From Diploptera punctata (lineage: Eukaryota > Arthropoda > Insecta > Blattodea > Blaberidae): 64,000 nucleotides of DNA. The notes below the pieces were generated by a model. The model was not told the origin of the DNA. It did no database searches and worked only from the letters and a program-made list of their open reading frames with translations. Made by a program: the position numbers and the translations under genes. Where the stretch lies: the NCBI GenBank assembly GCA_030220185.1, contig JASPKZ010001233.1:3422001-3486000 (forward strand). Direction: 5' to 3'. Of the stretch, positions 31,540 through 42,098 are shown in pieces (position 1 is the first letter of the stretch; every line of letters begins with the position of its first letter).

Positions 31540-33652
31540 AGTACGTATTAACAGTTATCCCTAAAGTAAGGCCCATAACATTCATATCCCGAACATTGTT
31601 CATGCCACCACTCCTCACAATTTCCACACATTACCCAATCATCATCAAATGTCTCATCACACCCCGGACATGCTATTATACCATGGTCATTAACCTGATG
31701 TTCTTTTGATGTGGAAGGCTGCGAAAAATCAATTTTAACCGAAAGCTTCTTCTTATCCTAACCTTTACTTTTGCTTGGTATTTAAAGCAGGACTTATTTC
31801 AGATCGCTTTTTACTCTTTTGTGCTTCTATTTTTTTCTTAAATTGTGAGCCTGAAAGAAATTATTATTAATTTGATAGATTTAATTTTTTTTTCAAACAC
31901 AAAACGCTATGGAATAGGGCACATTTTTTGTAATTAATCCTTAGATGCCGTTGGCTGTGGTGAAATTGCAGAGTAAACTGAGCTGTGTGATCCTCATTCA
32001 TTTTCTTTGTTGAAAACGTTCGCAGAAGAAACAGCATCATGAAAACGTCTGGGTTGTATGGAAATATTCCAGTAGCAGCAAATGATCTTTCTGCCTTTCC
32101 AACAGTTGCAACTTTTGAGTAGGAAGCATGGAACAATCCAGATATATTTCCCTGCGGAACAGTTTCGCCTGGGTGATGAACTAACCAATTTTCAACTTCC
32201 GCTACATAGGCTGTTTTAGGTGAACCAAAATATCCAATGTCCAAAGATTGAAGTCTATGGCTGGTGTGTGCTGGTAGGGACAACAAGGTGATGAAATTTT
32301 CCCTGCAATATAATATTACAGAGAGAGAACAACGGGATGTGTGATTGTCCAATATTAAGAGAACAGGATCATTTTTCGTTGGCTTTGTGTATTGGGGAAA
32401 ATGTTTCAACCAATCCAGAAAAATATCAGCTAGCATATATCCACTATGGGGCACGCCGTAGCGTAGTGGTTAAGGCACTGAGCTACAAGCCGGAGGGTCA
32501 TGGGTTGAAGTCCCGTTGGGGTCAGGATTTTTAAACTGACCCAAACCCTCTGGCGGCACTATGGCCCTGGAGTCGACTCTGCCTCTAACGGAAATGAGTA
32601 CCAGACTCTTGTTCTGGGGGTAAAGGCGGCCGTCACGCAGGGTTGACAACCCGGCTGACATAAAGGGTCGATTGTCTAGAAAAAGCGGGAGCCCTAACCT
32701 CCTACTAACTACCCCAATGGTCTCCGTGCCTGTTGTGGGATCACTTTACTTTTTTTTTATATCCACTATCTGAAATTAATGGAATTCTTCCAACGGGAGC
32801 TTCATTTTACAGTGTTGGATTCATTCTTTTTCTAGCAAATATCATAGCCGGAGGGACATAAATTCCAGAGGCACTGACACATCAAACAATGGTAACTAGT
32901 TGCCGTCGTTCCCCTGATGAAATTTTACAAACTGTTCTGTTTCCTTTAGGATTGTACACCTTTAGGATTGTACATGTGGAACGTTTGAACTGCTCGACCC
33001 ATCCATATTGATTCTGTGAGGCGGAAATGGGTATTTTTCATAACATTCTTTAAGATTTTCAAAACAATCATTCGCTTCCGCTTTGTTTAAAACCTCAGCT
33101 CTACGTAAACTGCATTTTTCTGATGTACGCAGAGTTAGATTTTGTCTTTGGCAAAAACCTATAACCCAATATTTTCTTGCCATTTTTTTCTCAGCATTGA
33201 ATCAATTGCTCACTCCATTGATTTTTGCAAACTCATATGCAACATGCATTAGTCTTCTCCGAGCCAAGCCATACATTTTTGAATTCAAATCTCTGCAATG
33301 ATCCGCCAGATCCTTTTCAAGTACTGAATTAAAAACTGGCTTATATCTACCGAGTGATGTTGACACTGTATTCCGAAATATAAAATAAACATAGTCTCGT
33401 ATTACACAATATAGAGTGTTAATTTTAAAGCGTTCGTATTTTACAAAAACGTTACATTTCAATACCGCACTTAACAGCCTTTAGTGTTTTCCTTAAAGTA
33501 CACTCATTGACATCCATCAAACGAGCAACTTCTCTTTTACTTTTCCTTCTTGGATAAGTGTTTTTGCACGCTGGAGGTTCTCTTCTGTAAAAATGTAATA
33601 TTCTTTGAATTTTTCTTGTATATTTTCCCATTGTCAGATCTGAAATAAACAT
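31540..33652 (-). pseudogene. Pogo/Tigger-like transposase, fragmented
   Basis: On the minus strand: an N-terminal Psq-type helix-turn-helix (33452-33652, RRKSKREVARLMDVNECTLRKTL), a CENP-B-type DNA-binding part (VSTSLGRYKPVFNSVLEKDLADH.., MYGLARRRLMHVAYEFA), KYPFPPHRINMDGSS with a catalytic Asp, then LLILDNHTSRCSL (second Asp) and LLSLPAHTSHRLQSLDIGYFGSPKTAY (third Asp region). A C-terminal PHD-like zinc motif (CPGCDETFDDDWVMCGNCEEWWHEQC) lies at about 31600-31680. Breaks occur between 33202 and 33462 and around a SINE insertion at 32448. Imperfect matching AGTACGCA blocks at 31329 and 34146 may mark the element ends. Confidence 0.75.
32448..32757 (+). mobile_element. tRNA-derived SINE, family B, complete
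   Basis: It starts GGGGCACGCCGTAGCGTAGTGG (A-box-like GTAGCGTAGTGG) with a B-box-like GGGTTGAAGTCCC. The body includes TTTAAACTGACCCAAA, CTCTGGCGGCACTATGG and CGATTGTCTAGAAAAAG, and the end is TCACTTTACTTTTTTTT. Twelve-base target duplications TATATCCACTAT lie at 32436-32447 and 32758-32769. It interrupts the pogo-like transposase. Confidence 0.9.
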
Positions 33653-34154
33653 GTATACTACGATATTAGCCTACATAAAGGGAGTTAACTATTAAATACA
33701 AGCAAAAATCCACTTAATAATTATACAAAATATCATGAAAGGTTTCAGCGCGAAAAAAGAAAGAAAATGCGGGTAAGAGTACGCGCGTACACTTATCCGC
33801 ACACAGACGAGTTCAATTAAATGTGTATAGATGTCATGAGATGATGGATAGCATAACCCAATCTTCATGGATTCATTGTGTATGATTTAGTGTTCACTGT
33901 GTTATATAAAACTTCACATTTCAAAGTAAATATTTTACGAGAATCCGTAAACAAGTGTTTCCAAATCTTATAATGTAATTACCAAAAACATATGACTTAC
34001 CTTTAAACTATAATACAAATGCAGTAGAACCGTGTCTTCTATCACAATCTTCAGTACTGCCTATTAGCTAGGTGCTGGTTTAATAGTGTAGTCTTTCAGC
34101 GCTGCCAATATATGAAAAGTTAAAAATAGTACTCTTGCCCGCCTGCGTACTCTT

Positions 34155-34156
<2 letters not shown>

Positions 34157-34213
<57 letters not shown>
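34157..34213. repeat. (TA)n microsatellite
   Basis: About 28 consecutive TA units lie between the pogo-like region and a SINE tail fragment. Confidence 0.95.
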
Positions 34214-34215
<2 letters not shown>

Positions 34216-34216
<1 letters not shown>

Positions 34217-34290
34217 CCTACAATCATCACCATCCGTCACCGGTGTGGAAATAACGGAAAGTCACCACACATAATTCCCTAGTAATCCTG
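34216..34290 (+). mobile_element. SINE family A, tail A1 fragment
   Basis: CATCACCATCCGTCACCGGTGTGGAAA matches tail A1 at 5486-5511. The tRNA-like head is missing. Confidence 0.6.
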
Positions 34291-34295
34291 TCAAC

Positions 34296-34475
34296 TCGGA
34301 CAGGTTAGCAGGCAATGGAGGCACGTAGACTCTGTCCTTTACAAAACCCCAAAGGAAAAAAATCGCATGGGGTGAGATCCGGTGATCTAGCAGGCCACAG
34401 GAGATAAGCTCTGTCATTTGGACCATGACGACCAATCCAGTAATAACAGTGTGGGAGGTCTTACGAAAATGCTTA
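34296..34475 (-). pseudogene. Mariner transposase, catalytic fragment
   Basis: On the minus strand it reads WIGRHGPNDRAYLLWPARSPDLTPCDFF, containing the third catalytic Asp of a mariner-type transposase. It is the same group as the complete mariner at 50546-51885. Both flanking parts of the transposase are missing here. Confidence 0.75.
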
Positions 34476-35239
34476 TATATGCGTCCCTACCGTTTACAAT
34501 TGTTACAGGCTTGAAGAAGTAAATTGCTGACCCACGTTGTGGTGACATTTTGAAGCAGTAATTCTCTTCATGCCCGATGTTATAACATTTTGAAGATGGA
34601 TTTGTGTCCCAAAAAGAATTACTGGTTCAGGTAGGGTTTAATTTTCGGTAGAGCCGGATTCTCTTCTTAGGGTCGGTAGTTGGTGCACAGGATAGGAAAA
34701 TACTTTAAAATCATAAAAAAAATGTTTCTTGTAGAAATAATTACAAATTTATTCACTTTGTAGGTTCCCAGCAGATCAAGTAAATGTAAGTGGTATATTC
34801 TTCACTATCAATTAAAAATAAATTATTTTCTTTTCTGGAATCAATTATTCTTATATTACATTATATCTTGAGAACTCTTGCTTCTCTCTTTGTAGAAATT
34901 TGTATGCAGATTGAATAGTGTAATTCCTTTATAATTTTAAAGAACATTATTACATCACAAGATGGTAATTTTAAATTCTATTGGTTAATAGTTCTTTAAA
35001 TATAAGGTTTAAATTTGATTTGTTAAATCAAAAAGTAAATTGTTTTAACATCCAATTAGAATTTAGTTTACTTTCATTTAAAAATATGAAGTAAAGCAGG
35101 TGTTCTTATTACAGTTATAACAGAAAACTTTATAATTTTGACAACAATGACTTAAAACAATTTTTGAAAGCATTCTTTACAAAATCTGTTATGTAATACA
35201 ATTTATTTAATTGTTACTGAGACATTCTTGTTCAACAAT
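34476..35239. other. Unassigned A+T-rich sequence
   Basis: No exon or repeat family recognised. Confidence 0.45.
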
Positions 35240-35600
35240 AACCAACAATGATTTATTTAGATCTTCTTCTTAAGCTTAATTTGTAGGATTTTCATCCTGT
35301 TTATTTCGAAAATCACTCCTCGGAGGGAGACGTACTGGATGTACATTCACTGTCTATCCATCTCTTGGCAGGTCTTCCTCTTGTTCTTCTCCCGTCCATT
35401 GGTCTATCTTCTTTATCTCTTTTTGCAAGCCGGTTTTCTTCCATTCTTTCTATATGACCCTTCCAATATTTTCGTCTATCTATAATAAATTTGGTTATGT
35501 CTTGAATATGGCAGTTATCCCAGTTGTCCCTAATTTCTGTGTTGTGTATTTTATCAAATAATGTTTTCCCCTGAATAGTTCTTAAGATTTTCATTTCGAA
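35240..35600 (-). pseudogene. LINE RT C-terminal fragment, second family
   Basis: The 93-residue frame (35313-35594) contains RRKYWKGHIERMEENRLAK and GRRTRGRPAKRWIDS, the familiar C-terminal W..GH..RM / R.RGRP..RW pattern of RTE-like LINEs, but the sequence is not from the dominant family. No RT catalytic motif is present. Confidence 0.6.
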
Positions 35601-36149
35601 TGTGCTTATTATTTGTTTAGTTTTTGTTGATTTGTGTTGATCTATTTAGATGTTTTTATTTATTTGAGTTATATTTAAATATTAAAAGAATATTAAAATA
35701 TAAAATTATTAACTTTAACTTTCATATTTATTTTGATATTAAAATCCTGCTATAAATGCCCCTGATGATTTTTGTTTTGTTTCCGCTAGGAAGAACAAAA
35801 GAAAAATGATCATTCCCCAAGAAATATTAATGTAATTAATTAATCAATTTTTAAAGTAACTTATCTGCTTGGAATAGATATACATTTACATATACATACA
35901 ATGAAATTAACACTTTAAATATATTCATTGACAACATCTTTCATTAAAGAACACTAAATAGTAAAATAAATGCAAATATTGTTACAACAATCATTTTATA
36001 CTTAACATTATTTTGTTCACAGTTATTCATACACATTTTTTTATCAATTTTCCATTCAATATTCAACTTATTATAATTGTATATTGTTAAAGTACAGTTC
36101 TAACTAAAATCTTATCACCTACTTTCTTTAATATATATATATTATGTGT
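35601..36149. other. Unassigned A+T-rich sequence
   Basis: Nothing recognisable. TTGATATTAAAATCCTGCTATA at 35735-35756 recurs at 37261-37281. Confidence 0.4.
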
Positions 36150-36936
36150 CATGGCGGACAGTGAGTAGTGAATATACTGATCGCTCGTGTTTTGCACAGT
36201 TATCAGCAGGTGATTGTTTGTGTTTACAGGTAGTATCGGATATTTTGAATTTATTTGTGTGTACATTAATTCTGTATATAATGGCGCCACGCAAAACAAA
36301 GAATTCTGAAGAGAATAAAAAAGAAGTGACAAAGCGTGTGATACAGGAATGTTTGAGGAACCCTGCCATGTTGCAGCTGCTAAAGGACTCGGTGCGTGAG
36401 GCGATAGTAAGTGAGTTGAAAACAGCCATAGATCGGAACACTGTGGTCATTAGACAGTTGGAGCTCTCGTTACAGGAAATATACGCTAAAATAATAAAAC
36501 TAGAACAACTGATGTGGAAAAAAACTGATTCCCTTGAACAGTGCCAACGCCGCCAGTGTCTACGTATCTTTGGCATCCCTGAGAAAGACGCTGAGGACAC
36601 AGATAAAATAGCTATTGATGTGGCGTCTAAAATAGGTGTTAAATTAGAAACAAGTGATATTAACAGGATCCATCGTGTGGGGAGAAAGGCGGACCGGCCA
36701 CGGCTGGTTATCGTCAAATTCGTAAGTTATAGGAAAAGGAAAGAGGTTTTCCAGAACAAAAAACTACTGAAAAGCAGTGGTATAACAATAAGGGAAGACA
36801 ACTCAAATGAGGTATTAACTACTAAAAGAATGCATCTCCAAATATGGTGTAACGAATTTGTGGACAATTGACGGTGCAATCCATGTTAAAGAAGGGCCAC
36901 AATATATAATTTGTGCGAACACGGCCAGTGAATAAC
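36150..36936 (+). pseudogene. LINE ORF1-like nucleic-acid-binding protein, frameshifted near the end
   Basis: The open frame runs 36146-36871. The likely start is the ATG at 36281 (MAPRKTKNSEENK), since the upstream residues look like translated leader. It has a Lys/Glu-rich start, a coiled-coil-like helix (LKDSVREAIVSELKTAIDRN...LEQLMWKK), then an RRM-like region opening CLRIFGIPEKDAEDTD and continuing NRIHRVGRKADRPRLVIVKF, as in L1-type ORF1 proteins. Near 36838 the frame shifts by one: the second frame continues KYGVTNLWTIDGAIHVKEGPQYIICANTASE and ends at TAA, 36934-36936, a natural C-terminus. No ORF2 follows. The LINE tail with (ATT)n at 38036-38140 could be its own 3' end, implying a large deletion. 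Confidence 0.65.
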
Positions 36937-37292
36937 CGACAGTTATCACTTTTAACATTTTATTAATAGTATATAAAATTAAGATATTCTTAGTGACGTG
37001 ATACCAAGTTTAGTTTGTAATTTTGTTGAAACATTTTACGACCATTTTTCGTTTAAATAATCTTGTTTTGACACTCTGTGACAGGCTACAGGACAATAAC
37101 CTTCCCACATCCTTCTCGTCCCCACTACTTCACGGGATGTTTGAGAAACAGCTTTATTCCCATACCCTACTTCCTTTCAGGTAGTCCAGAGTATAACTGC
37201 ACATATAGATGAAATCAGAACAATTTTCTTCTCTTTAAATATTCATGCTCTTCTTATATCTGATATTAAAATCCTGCTATAGGCTCTAAAGC
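36937..37292. other. Unassigned sequence after the ORF1-like frame
   Basis: No coding potential. It could be LINE untranslated sequence. Confidence 0.35.
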
Positions 37293-37560
37293 CTACTGAT
37301 TATGCTGACTTTGCGCTTGGTAGGTTGCAGGAGAAACATTCTCCTCAGACACTCTTGGCCGTCCCACACGTTTGCTTTTATACAGACAACCGGTCGTTGC
37401 GAACTGATTATGCCATCGAAGGATGTTGATCACGATTAAAATGCCTACGAAACATACGTTGAACTGTCGCAACTGATTTACAACTGCCATACTGGAAAAC
37501 ACAAAACGCTTTCTGTTGAGGAGTTGCCGTCTTTGTTATTATTACTGCCATAGAAACAAA
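37293..37560 (-). pseudogene. Mariner transposase, N-terminal fragment
   Basis: Minus-strand frames read ILRWHNQFATTGCLYKSKRVGRPRVSEENV, equivalent to IRRWYAQFKATGCLCKRKSTGRPSVSEEKV of the mariner at 50546-51885. This is the HTH/GRPR DNA-binding linker. The catalytic part is missing. Confidence 0.7.
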
Positions 37561-38035
37561 TCAAAGAAAGCTATCAGCTCACTCACACAACTAAAACTAT
37601 CTTCTTTCCCGTTTCATTTCAGTCTACACACAATTTTCTACACCTCATCCGAGTGATGATATTCTCGCAACTACTATATCCTTTTATGTACACACTATGT
37701 ATTTATATATCGTAAGACCTCCCACACTGTTATATATATTTATATTTGCTCTAACCTCGACTTCATCATTACCCAGTGTAAGGTACATATATTAATTGGT
37801 GTTTTTCGTATAATTCATCATATTTATATTATTATTACAAATAATAGTAATAATAATAATAATTAATATTATTATTATTATCATTATTATATTATTATTA
37901 TTATCGTAAGTATTATTATTGTTATTGTATAAAATACTGTTTGTATTCATGAAATTTACATTGCTACATTTAATGTATATTTAACTGTTTATAATTAGTA
38001 CAGTGTATATCTATATTTGTCAAATATTTATTTGT
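37561..38035. other. Unassigned, with an (ATT)n-rich segment
   Basis: 37830-37920 is an imperfect (ATT)/(AAT) array. A 23-base sequence CGTAAGACCTCCCACACTGTTAT at 37710-37732 is the exact reverse complement of 34446-34468. Confidence 0.6.
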
Positions 38036-38098
38036 ATTTGTGCTGGTTGAGTGGAAGAAAAGGCCTTATGGCCTTAACTCTGCCAGAATAAATAAAAC

Positions 38099-38139
<41 letters not shown>

Positions 38140-38140
38140 G
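38036..38140 (+). mobile_element. LINE 3' end with (ATT)n tail
   Basis: GTGCTGGTTGAGTGGAAG, AAAGGCCTTATGGCCTTAAC, CTGCCAGAATAAATAAAAC and then about 13 ATT units. I recall the GGCCTTATGGCCTTAACTCTGCCAGAATAAATAAA ending as a common insect LINE 3' terminus, followed by a trinucleotide tail as here. Confidence 0.6.
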
Positions 38141-38479
38141 TTCAGGCTTAAGTAATATAAGTTTACATATTTTAATTATGAATTCTTTGTGTCAAGTTAC
38201 AGTAAAAAAATGTGCAGAAATGCATTAATGTTTTAATTTAAAATTATGGTGATTATCTGTCTGAATATCAGATAGTTAACTTATAGGAGCCGTGGAATGG
38301 AATAACTTTTCCCTTTAGTACTTTGCAATAAAATGCATAATACGCTCCATGTATTGTTGTCAATTCTTCTCATCCGACATTAATAAACATATTTATAGAA
38401 TTCCAACTCTTTTAAATTAATTTGTGATAAAACAGAGAATGGGATAAAAAATACAACAAAAAAAAACTTTGTTCATTTC
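38141..38479. other. Unassigned sequence
   Basis: Nothing recognisable between the LINE tail and the hAT-like fragment. Confidence 0.4.
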
Positions 38480-38745
38480 ACATCTCTTATGTTCGATTCT
38501 ATTAAGTTAATGGATAAAATCCGTCAATTGAACTCTTTATTGCCGGAGGTATTCCCAAGCAAACTTAAGGAGAAGTTTGAAAACATTTTGAACGATAACC
38601 CAGGCTCCGAACCTTTGTGTCAAATTAATAATTTTATAAATGGGAAGGTGAGCTTTTGCCAGAAATAGTAAGTGCCAAAATAGCACCCAAATTCAAATAC
38701 TGCCCAGTTACTTCAGTGGCAAGTGATATTAATAACTAGATAATA
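38480..38745 (+). pseudogene. hAT-type transposase C-terminal fragment
   Basis: From the ATG at 38511 the frame reads MDKIRQLNSLLPEVFPSKLKEKFENILNDNPG..LCQINNF, and another frame continues LPEIVSAKIAPKFKYCPVTSVAS. The KYAPVTSVD-like ending is the start of the hAT dimerisation segment. It is cut off about 25 bases before the left end of the long-inverted-repeat structure, and no continuation was found beyond 49297. Confidence 0.45.
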
Positions 38746-39279
38746 AAAATAATAATATATATTATTATTATAGGGACATTTAATTTCAAGTGGTCTAGTG
38801 CCCAACGCTCACATGTTCAATTTCGCTCAAACTTGGTGTAGGTATGGAATCTCTTTAGAAATTAACCTCTGAAAATTTAAAATCTTAATATCAAGTGTTT
38901 GGGAAACTATGGTCTTTCATATGGAGGCTTGTTTGATGAATCCATCAAGAAACCGAACAACATTCACATTTTAACTCTTTGTTACTATAAGTCAAATGCA
39001 CGTAGGGACCTCTTATTTCTGTCTTACACAACCTTTTATCCTAAATCCAAAACACGTAGTGCGACGAAAGTACATTCATTTTAGGAGTCACCAGCATGGA
39101 TCAAAGTGCCTAACAAAATCTGTAATATCAAATTTTAATCCTTCTTTAGGGCCAAATATCTCAAGAACAAAAAACAAACGGAGACTAATATTTGGTAAAT
39201 TTGTTAATGGTGGTTGAGACAGTGCACAGCCCAAATATCTTCATAGCCACTTATCTAGGATTATACTAGATCATAAACA

Positions 39280-39935
39280 TATGCAATTGTTAAAAGTGAG
39301 CTATGTTCAAGCTCAAATAACGTCATCTCAAATGGTTTTATTTCTTTAGTACTATTAGAAAGAGCACATCTCCATCCACTAGAATCAACTTATTTCGTTT
39401 TTAAGCCCATTCAATAATGGGATGAAAAGTTAGGTGTCTAATACGCAAATTGTTAAAAGTGAGCTATGTTCAAGCTCAAATAACATGAGTTTCGTCATAT
39501 CAAATGTTGTTTTCTTTAGTACCATTTGAAAGAGAACATCGTTATCTACTAGAATCAACTTATTTCATTTTTGAGCCCATTCAATTATAGAATGAAAAGA
39601 AAGGTGCCAAATATGCAATTGTTAAAAGAGAGCTATATTCAAGCTCAAATAACGTTAATTACGTCATCTCAAATGTTGTTTTCTTTAGTACCATTAGAAA
39701 GAGCACATCTTCATTTACTAGAATCAACTTATTTCATTTTTGAGCCCATTCAATTATGGGATGAAAAGTAAGATGCTAAATATGCAATCGTTAAAAGTGA
39801 GTTATATTCAAGCTCAAATAAGGTCAATTACGTCATCTCATGTTGTTTTCTTTAGTACCATTAGAAAGATACATTTTCATCTACTAGAAACAACTTATTT
39901 CATTTTTGAGTCGATTTAATTATGGGATGTAAAGT
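39280..39935 (+). repeat. Tandem array, four units of about 167 bp, left arm
   Basis: Units start near 39280, 39443, 39612 and 39780, each with GCAA(T)TTGTTAAAAGTGAGCTA, TTCAAGCTCAAATAA, GTCATCTCAAATG, TTCTTTAGTACCATT.GAAAGA and CATTTTTGAGCCCATTCAATTA. Units differ by point changes and small deletions. Confidence 0.9.
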
Positions 39936-40240
39936 AAGCTTCAACTTAATGAGAAATTGTCTATTGTCCACCACTCTGTCAAATAATGCGACTTATTCAA
40001 GTGACGCTTTAATTTTTCACACTACCACTCACAATGGCAATGACGGAATATTACGTCAGGGAGTTTCTCGCAAGTCCAGACCAAAACTATATAGCTTGTG
40101 GAGGGGTAGAATGGCTTTATTTGTTTTCGAGACTGTTATAAGGTGTAGTGAAACATCTTTTTTCAGTTTTTAATAGTTTACTGTTATGTGTTGTCGGAGC
40201 CCGACTAGTTATATTTCATACTATACATTGTTTGGAATTC

Positions 40241-40978
40241 ATGATGTCGGCTAGGAAAAAACAGCGTGTTCTAAAGGTACGTACTCACTTCCGCGCTGCG
40301 CGGCGCGCGCGCACCATGTTCGTCAGATTTGGACGGGATTTTAAGGTGCGCGCGCGCCGCGCACATGCGGCGCACCACGATCCACTCATTGTCGGTTTTT
40401 CCCACTAACACTTTGATGGTTCGCTGTTTAGATTTGGACGGGTACTTGAGAGGTTTGTTGTTTTCGGCGAGCACGTTATTATTATTAGAGTATGGAGTGG
40501 TCAGAGGGAAACATGTTAACTTATTATACTTTTTTTAAATTATTTTTCACTGAGAGTAATTAATATTATAATTACAAAGAAATAAACGTTATCTCAGTCA
40601 AAACATAAATTTATTGTGTCGACGTTTCAATCTCCTTATGTGAGATCATTTTCAAGACATGTGAATTTATAAACAACCATGTCTTGAAAATGATCTCACA
40701 TAAGGAGATTGAAACGTCGGCACAATAAATTTGTTTTGATTGAGATAACGTTTATTTCTTTGTAATTATAATGTTAAAACTTATTGATCTTTATAGAAAC
40801 AAACAATTATTGTGGGATCCTCAACATAAGGATCATTTTAAAAAAATCATTGAAAGGAGATGCCTGGAGGGAAATAGAAGATAAAATGGATACATCTCCG
40901 GATACATGCAGGAAGAAGATAATTACTTTACTTTCTTCCTACCGGCGAGAGAAAAGTAAAATATTGTTATATTGTTGA
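40241..40978 (+). pseudogene. MADF-domain (Myb/SANT-like) protein, split by insertion and frameshift
   Basis: A possible first exon MMSARKKQRVLK (40242-40277) ends at a good donor, AAG|GTACGT. The next starts at ATTAG|AG (40489) with SMEWSEGNML. Coding is interrupted at 40520-40770 by a palindromic insertion and resumes as LKLIDLYRNKQLLWDPQHKDHFKK, then, one base out of frame after a run of seven A at 40842-40848, SLKGDAWREIEDKMDTSPDTCRKKIITLLSSYRREKSK. The LWD..H..(H/Y)F.., AWREI and SYRREKSK blocks define a MADF domain, a DNA-binding domain found in insect regulators and in transposon accessory proteins. The 40278-40488 gap contains a very CpG-rich segment that may be a MITE. Whether it is a host gene or cargo of the surrounding structure is open. 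Confidence 0.65.
40520..40770. mobile_element. 251 bp palindromic insertion (FB2) with hammerhead-like core
   Basis: Seven-base repeats ATGTTAA flank it (40513-40519 and 40771-40777), and excision restores the MADF reading frame at EGNMLKLID. Arms 40567-40659 and 40677-40769 are reverse complements with few mismatches, separated by about 17 bases. Each arm contains CTTGAAAATG-ATCTC-ACATAAG-GAGAT-TGAAACGTCG. Confidence 0.8.
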
Positions 40979-41476
40979 CATAACTTAGTATTGTTGGTCT
41001 GGCGCTACAAGAAATTAAATAGTGAAGATCGTAAGGTCAATGTGCACGTTGATGTCTATCGATATGTTTTACTGTAAGGAATAAAAAAAATGATTTCACA
41101 ATATTGTTGCGGCATGCCTGTTTTTTTTTATTTTCAATGCTATGTGTTTTTTTTTCGTGTGTACTAAAGACGTTCATTTCATAATGTTATATATGAAGTA
41201 TCACAAAAACAATACAATATATAAACATATACCAGTAATAACCGTATTGTGTAAGGTGACCAGACGTTTCGATTTTGGCGGGACAGTCCCTATTTTAACA
41301 ATTTGTCCCGCGTCCCACGGCATTTAAAAAAAAGTCCCGATTTTTGGGAAAAAAGTCCCGATTTTTGGGAAAAAAATGCACGACAAGCTAGGGAACGGCG
41401 GGAGACCGGAAAGGGAATATACGGTTTACATGCCAAAGAATGAAATAATACTGGTACTATACAAAATTTTGTAATG
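40979..41476. other. Unassigned, with a short triplicated CCCGATTTTTGGGA repeat
   Basis: AAAGTCCCGATTTTTGGGAAA occurs twice in tandem at 41331-41368, next to GTCCCGCGTCCC. A 61-residue frame over 41142-41327 looks fortuitous. Confidence 0.4.
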
Positions 41477-42098
41477 TATACTTACTTACTCACTGGCACT
41501 TTCGAACCCGTAGGTTCATGGCCGCGCGGACAACAGCTCTCCACACATCCCTATCCTGAGCTAATACTTTCCAATCATTCCCTGTATAATCTACTTCCCT
41601 CAAATCATAGTTAATGTTATTCTCCCACCTCATTCTTGGTCTACCAACTGGCCGTTTTCCCTCTGGCTTTCCTACAAGAAGCTTCCAAGCGCGTCTTCCA
41701 TTCCCCATACGCGCAACATGTCCTGCACATCGCAGTCTACGAGACTTAACTGTTCTTATTATATCTGGCTCCCTATAAAGACCATGTAGTTCACTGATAT
41801 GTAGTCTTCTCCATTCACCTGTCTGATCATCTCTCTTTGGTCCAAACATTTTCCTAAGAACTTTATTCTCAAAAACTCGTAATCTCAATTTCTCCCTTAA
41901 AGTAAGAGTCCATGTTTCGCACCCATATAATATAACTGGTAGAATAATAGTTTTATATATTTTTTGTTTAACGTTTTCTGAAAGGAGTTGGGACATCAAA
42001 AGTCTCTGAAATGCATAATAGCACGCATTTCCAGAATTGAGCCTATGTTTAATTTCTTTGTGCATCTCATTCCTACTTGTGATTATTGTTCCTAGGTT
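41477..42098 (-). pseudogene. RTE-type LINE copy B, 3' part
   Basis: The C-terminal 191-residue frame (41490-42065: ILPVILYGCETW, RRLRCAGHVARMGNGRRAW, RPVGRPRMRWENN) and the TAAG tail at 41477-41490 are intact. It stops at CCTAGGT where the full-length copy A begins. The rest of copy B is at 45370-46683. Confidence 0.85.

Noticed and set aside
34446..37732. A 3.3 kb DNA transposon with terminal repeat AACAGTGTGGGAGGTC
   Set aside because: The left copy lies within mariner coding sequence (before WIGRHG), so it is not a true end.
39280..39935. CRISPR-like array
   Set aside because: The whole 167 bp unit is repeated, with no short constant repeat separated by variable spacers, and the context is an insect genome.
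40290..40375. CpG-island promoter
   Set aside because: The CpG-rich run is internally palindromic (GCGCGCGC blocks) and resembles 47455-47505 inverted, so a MITE is more likely.
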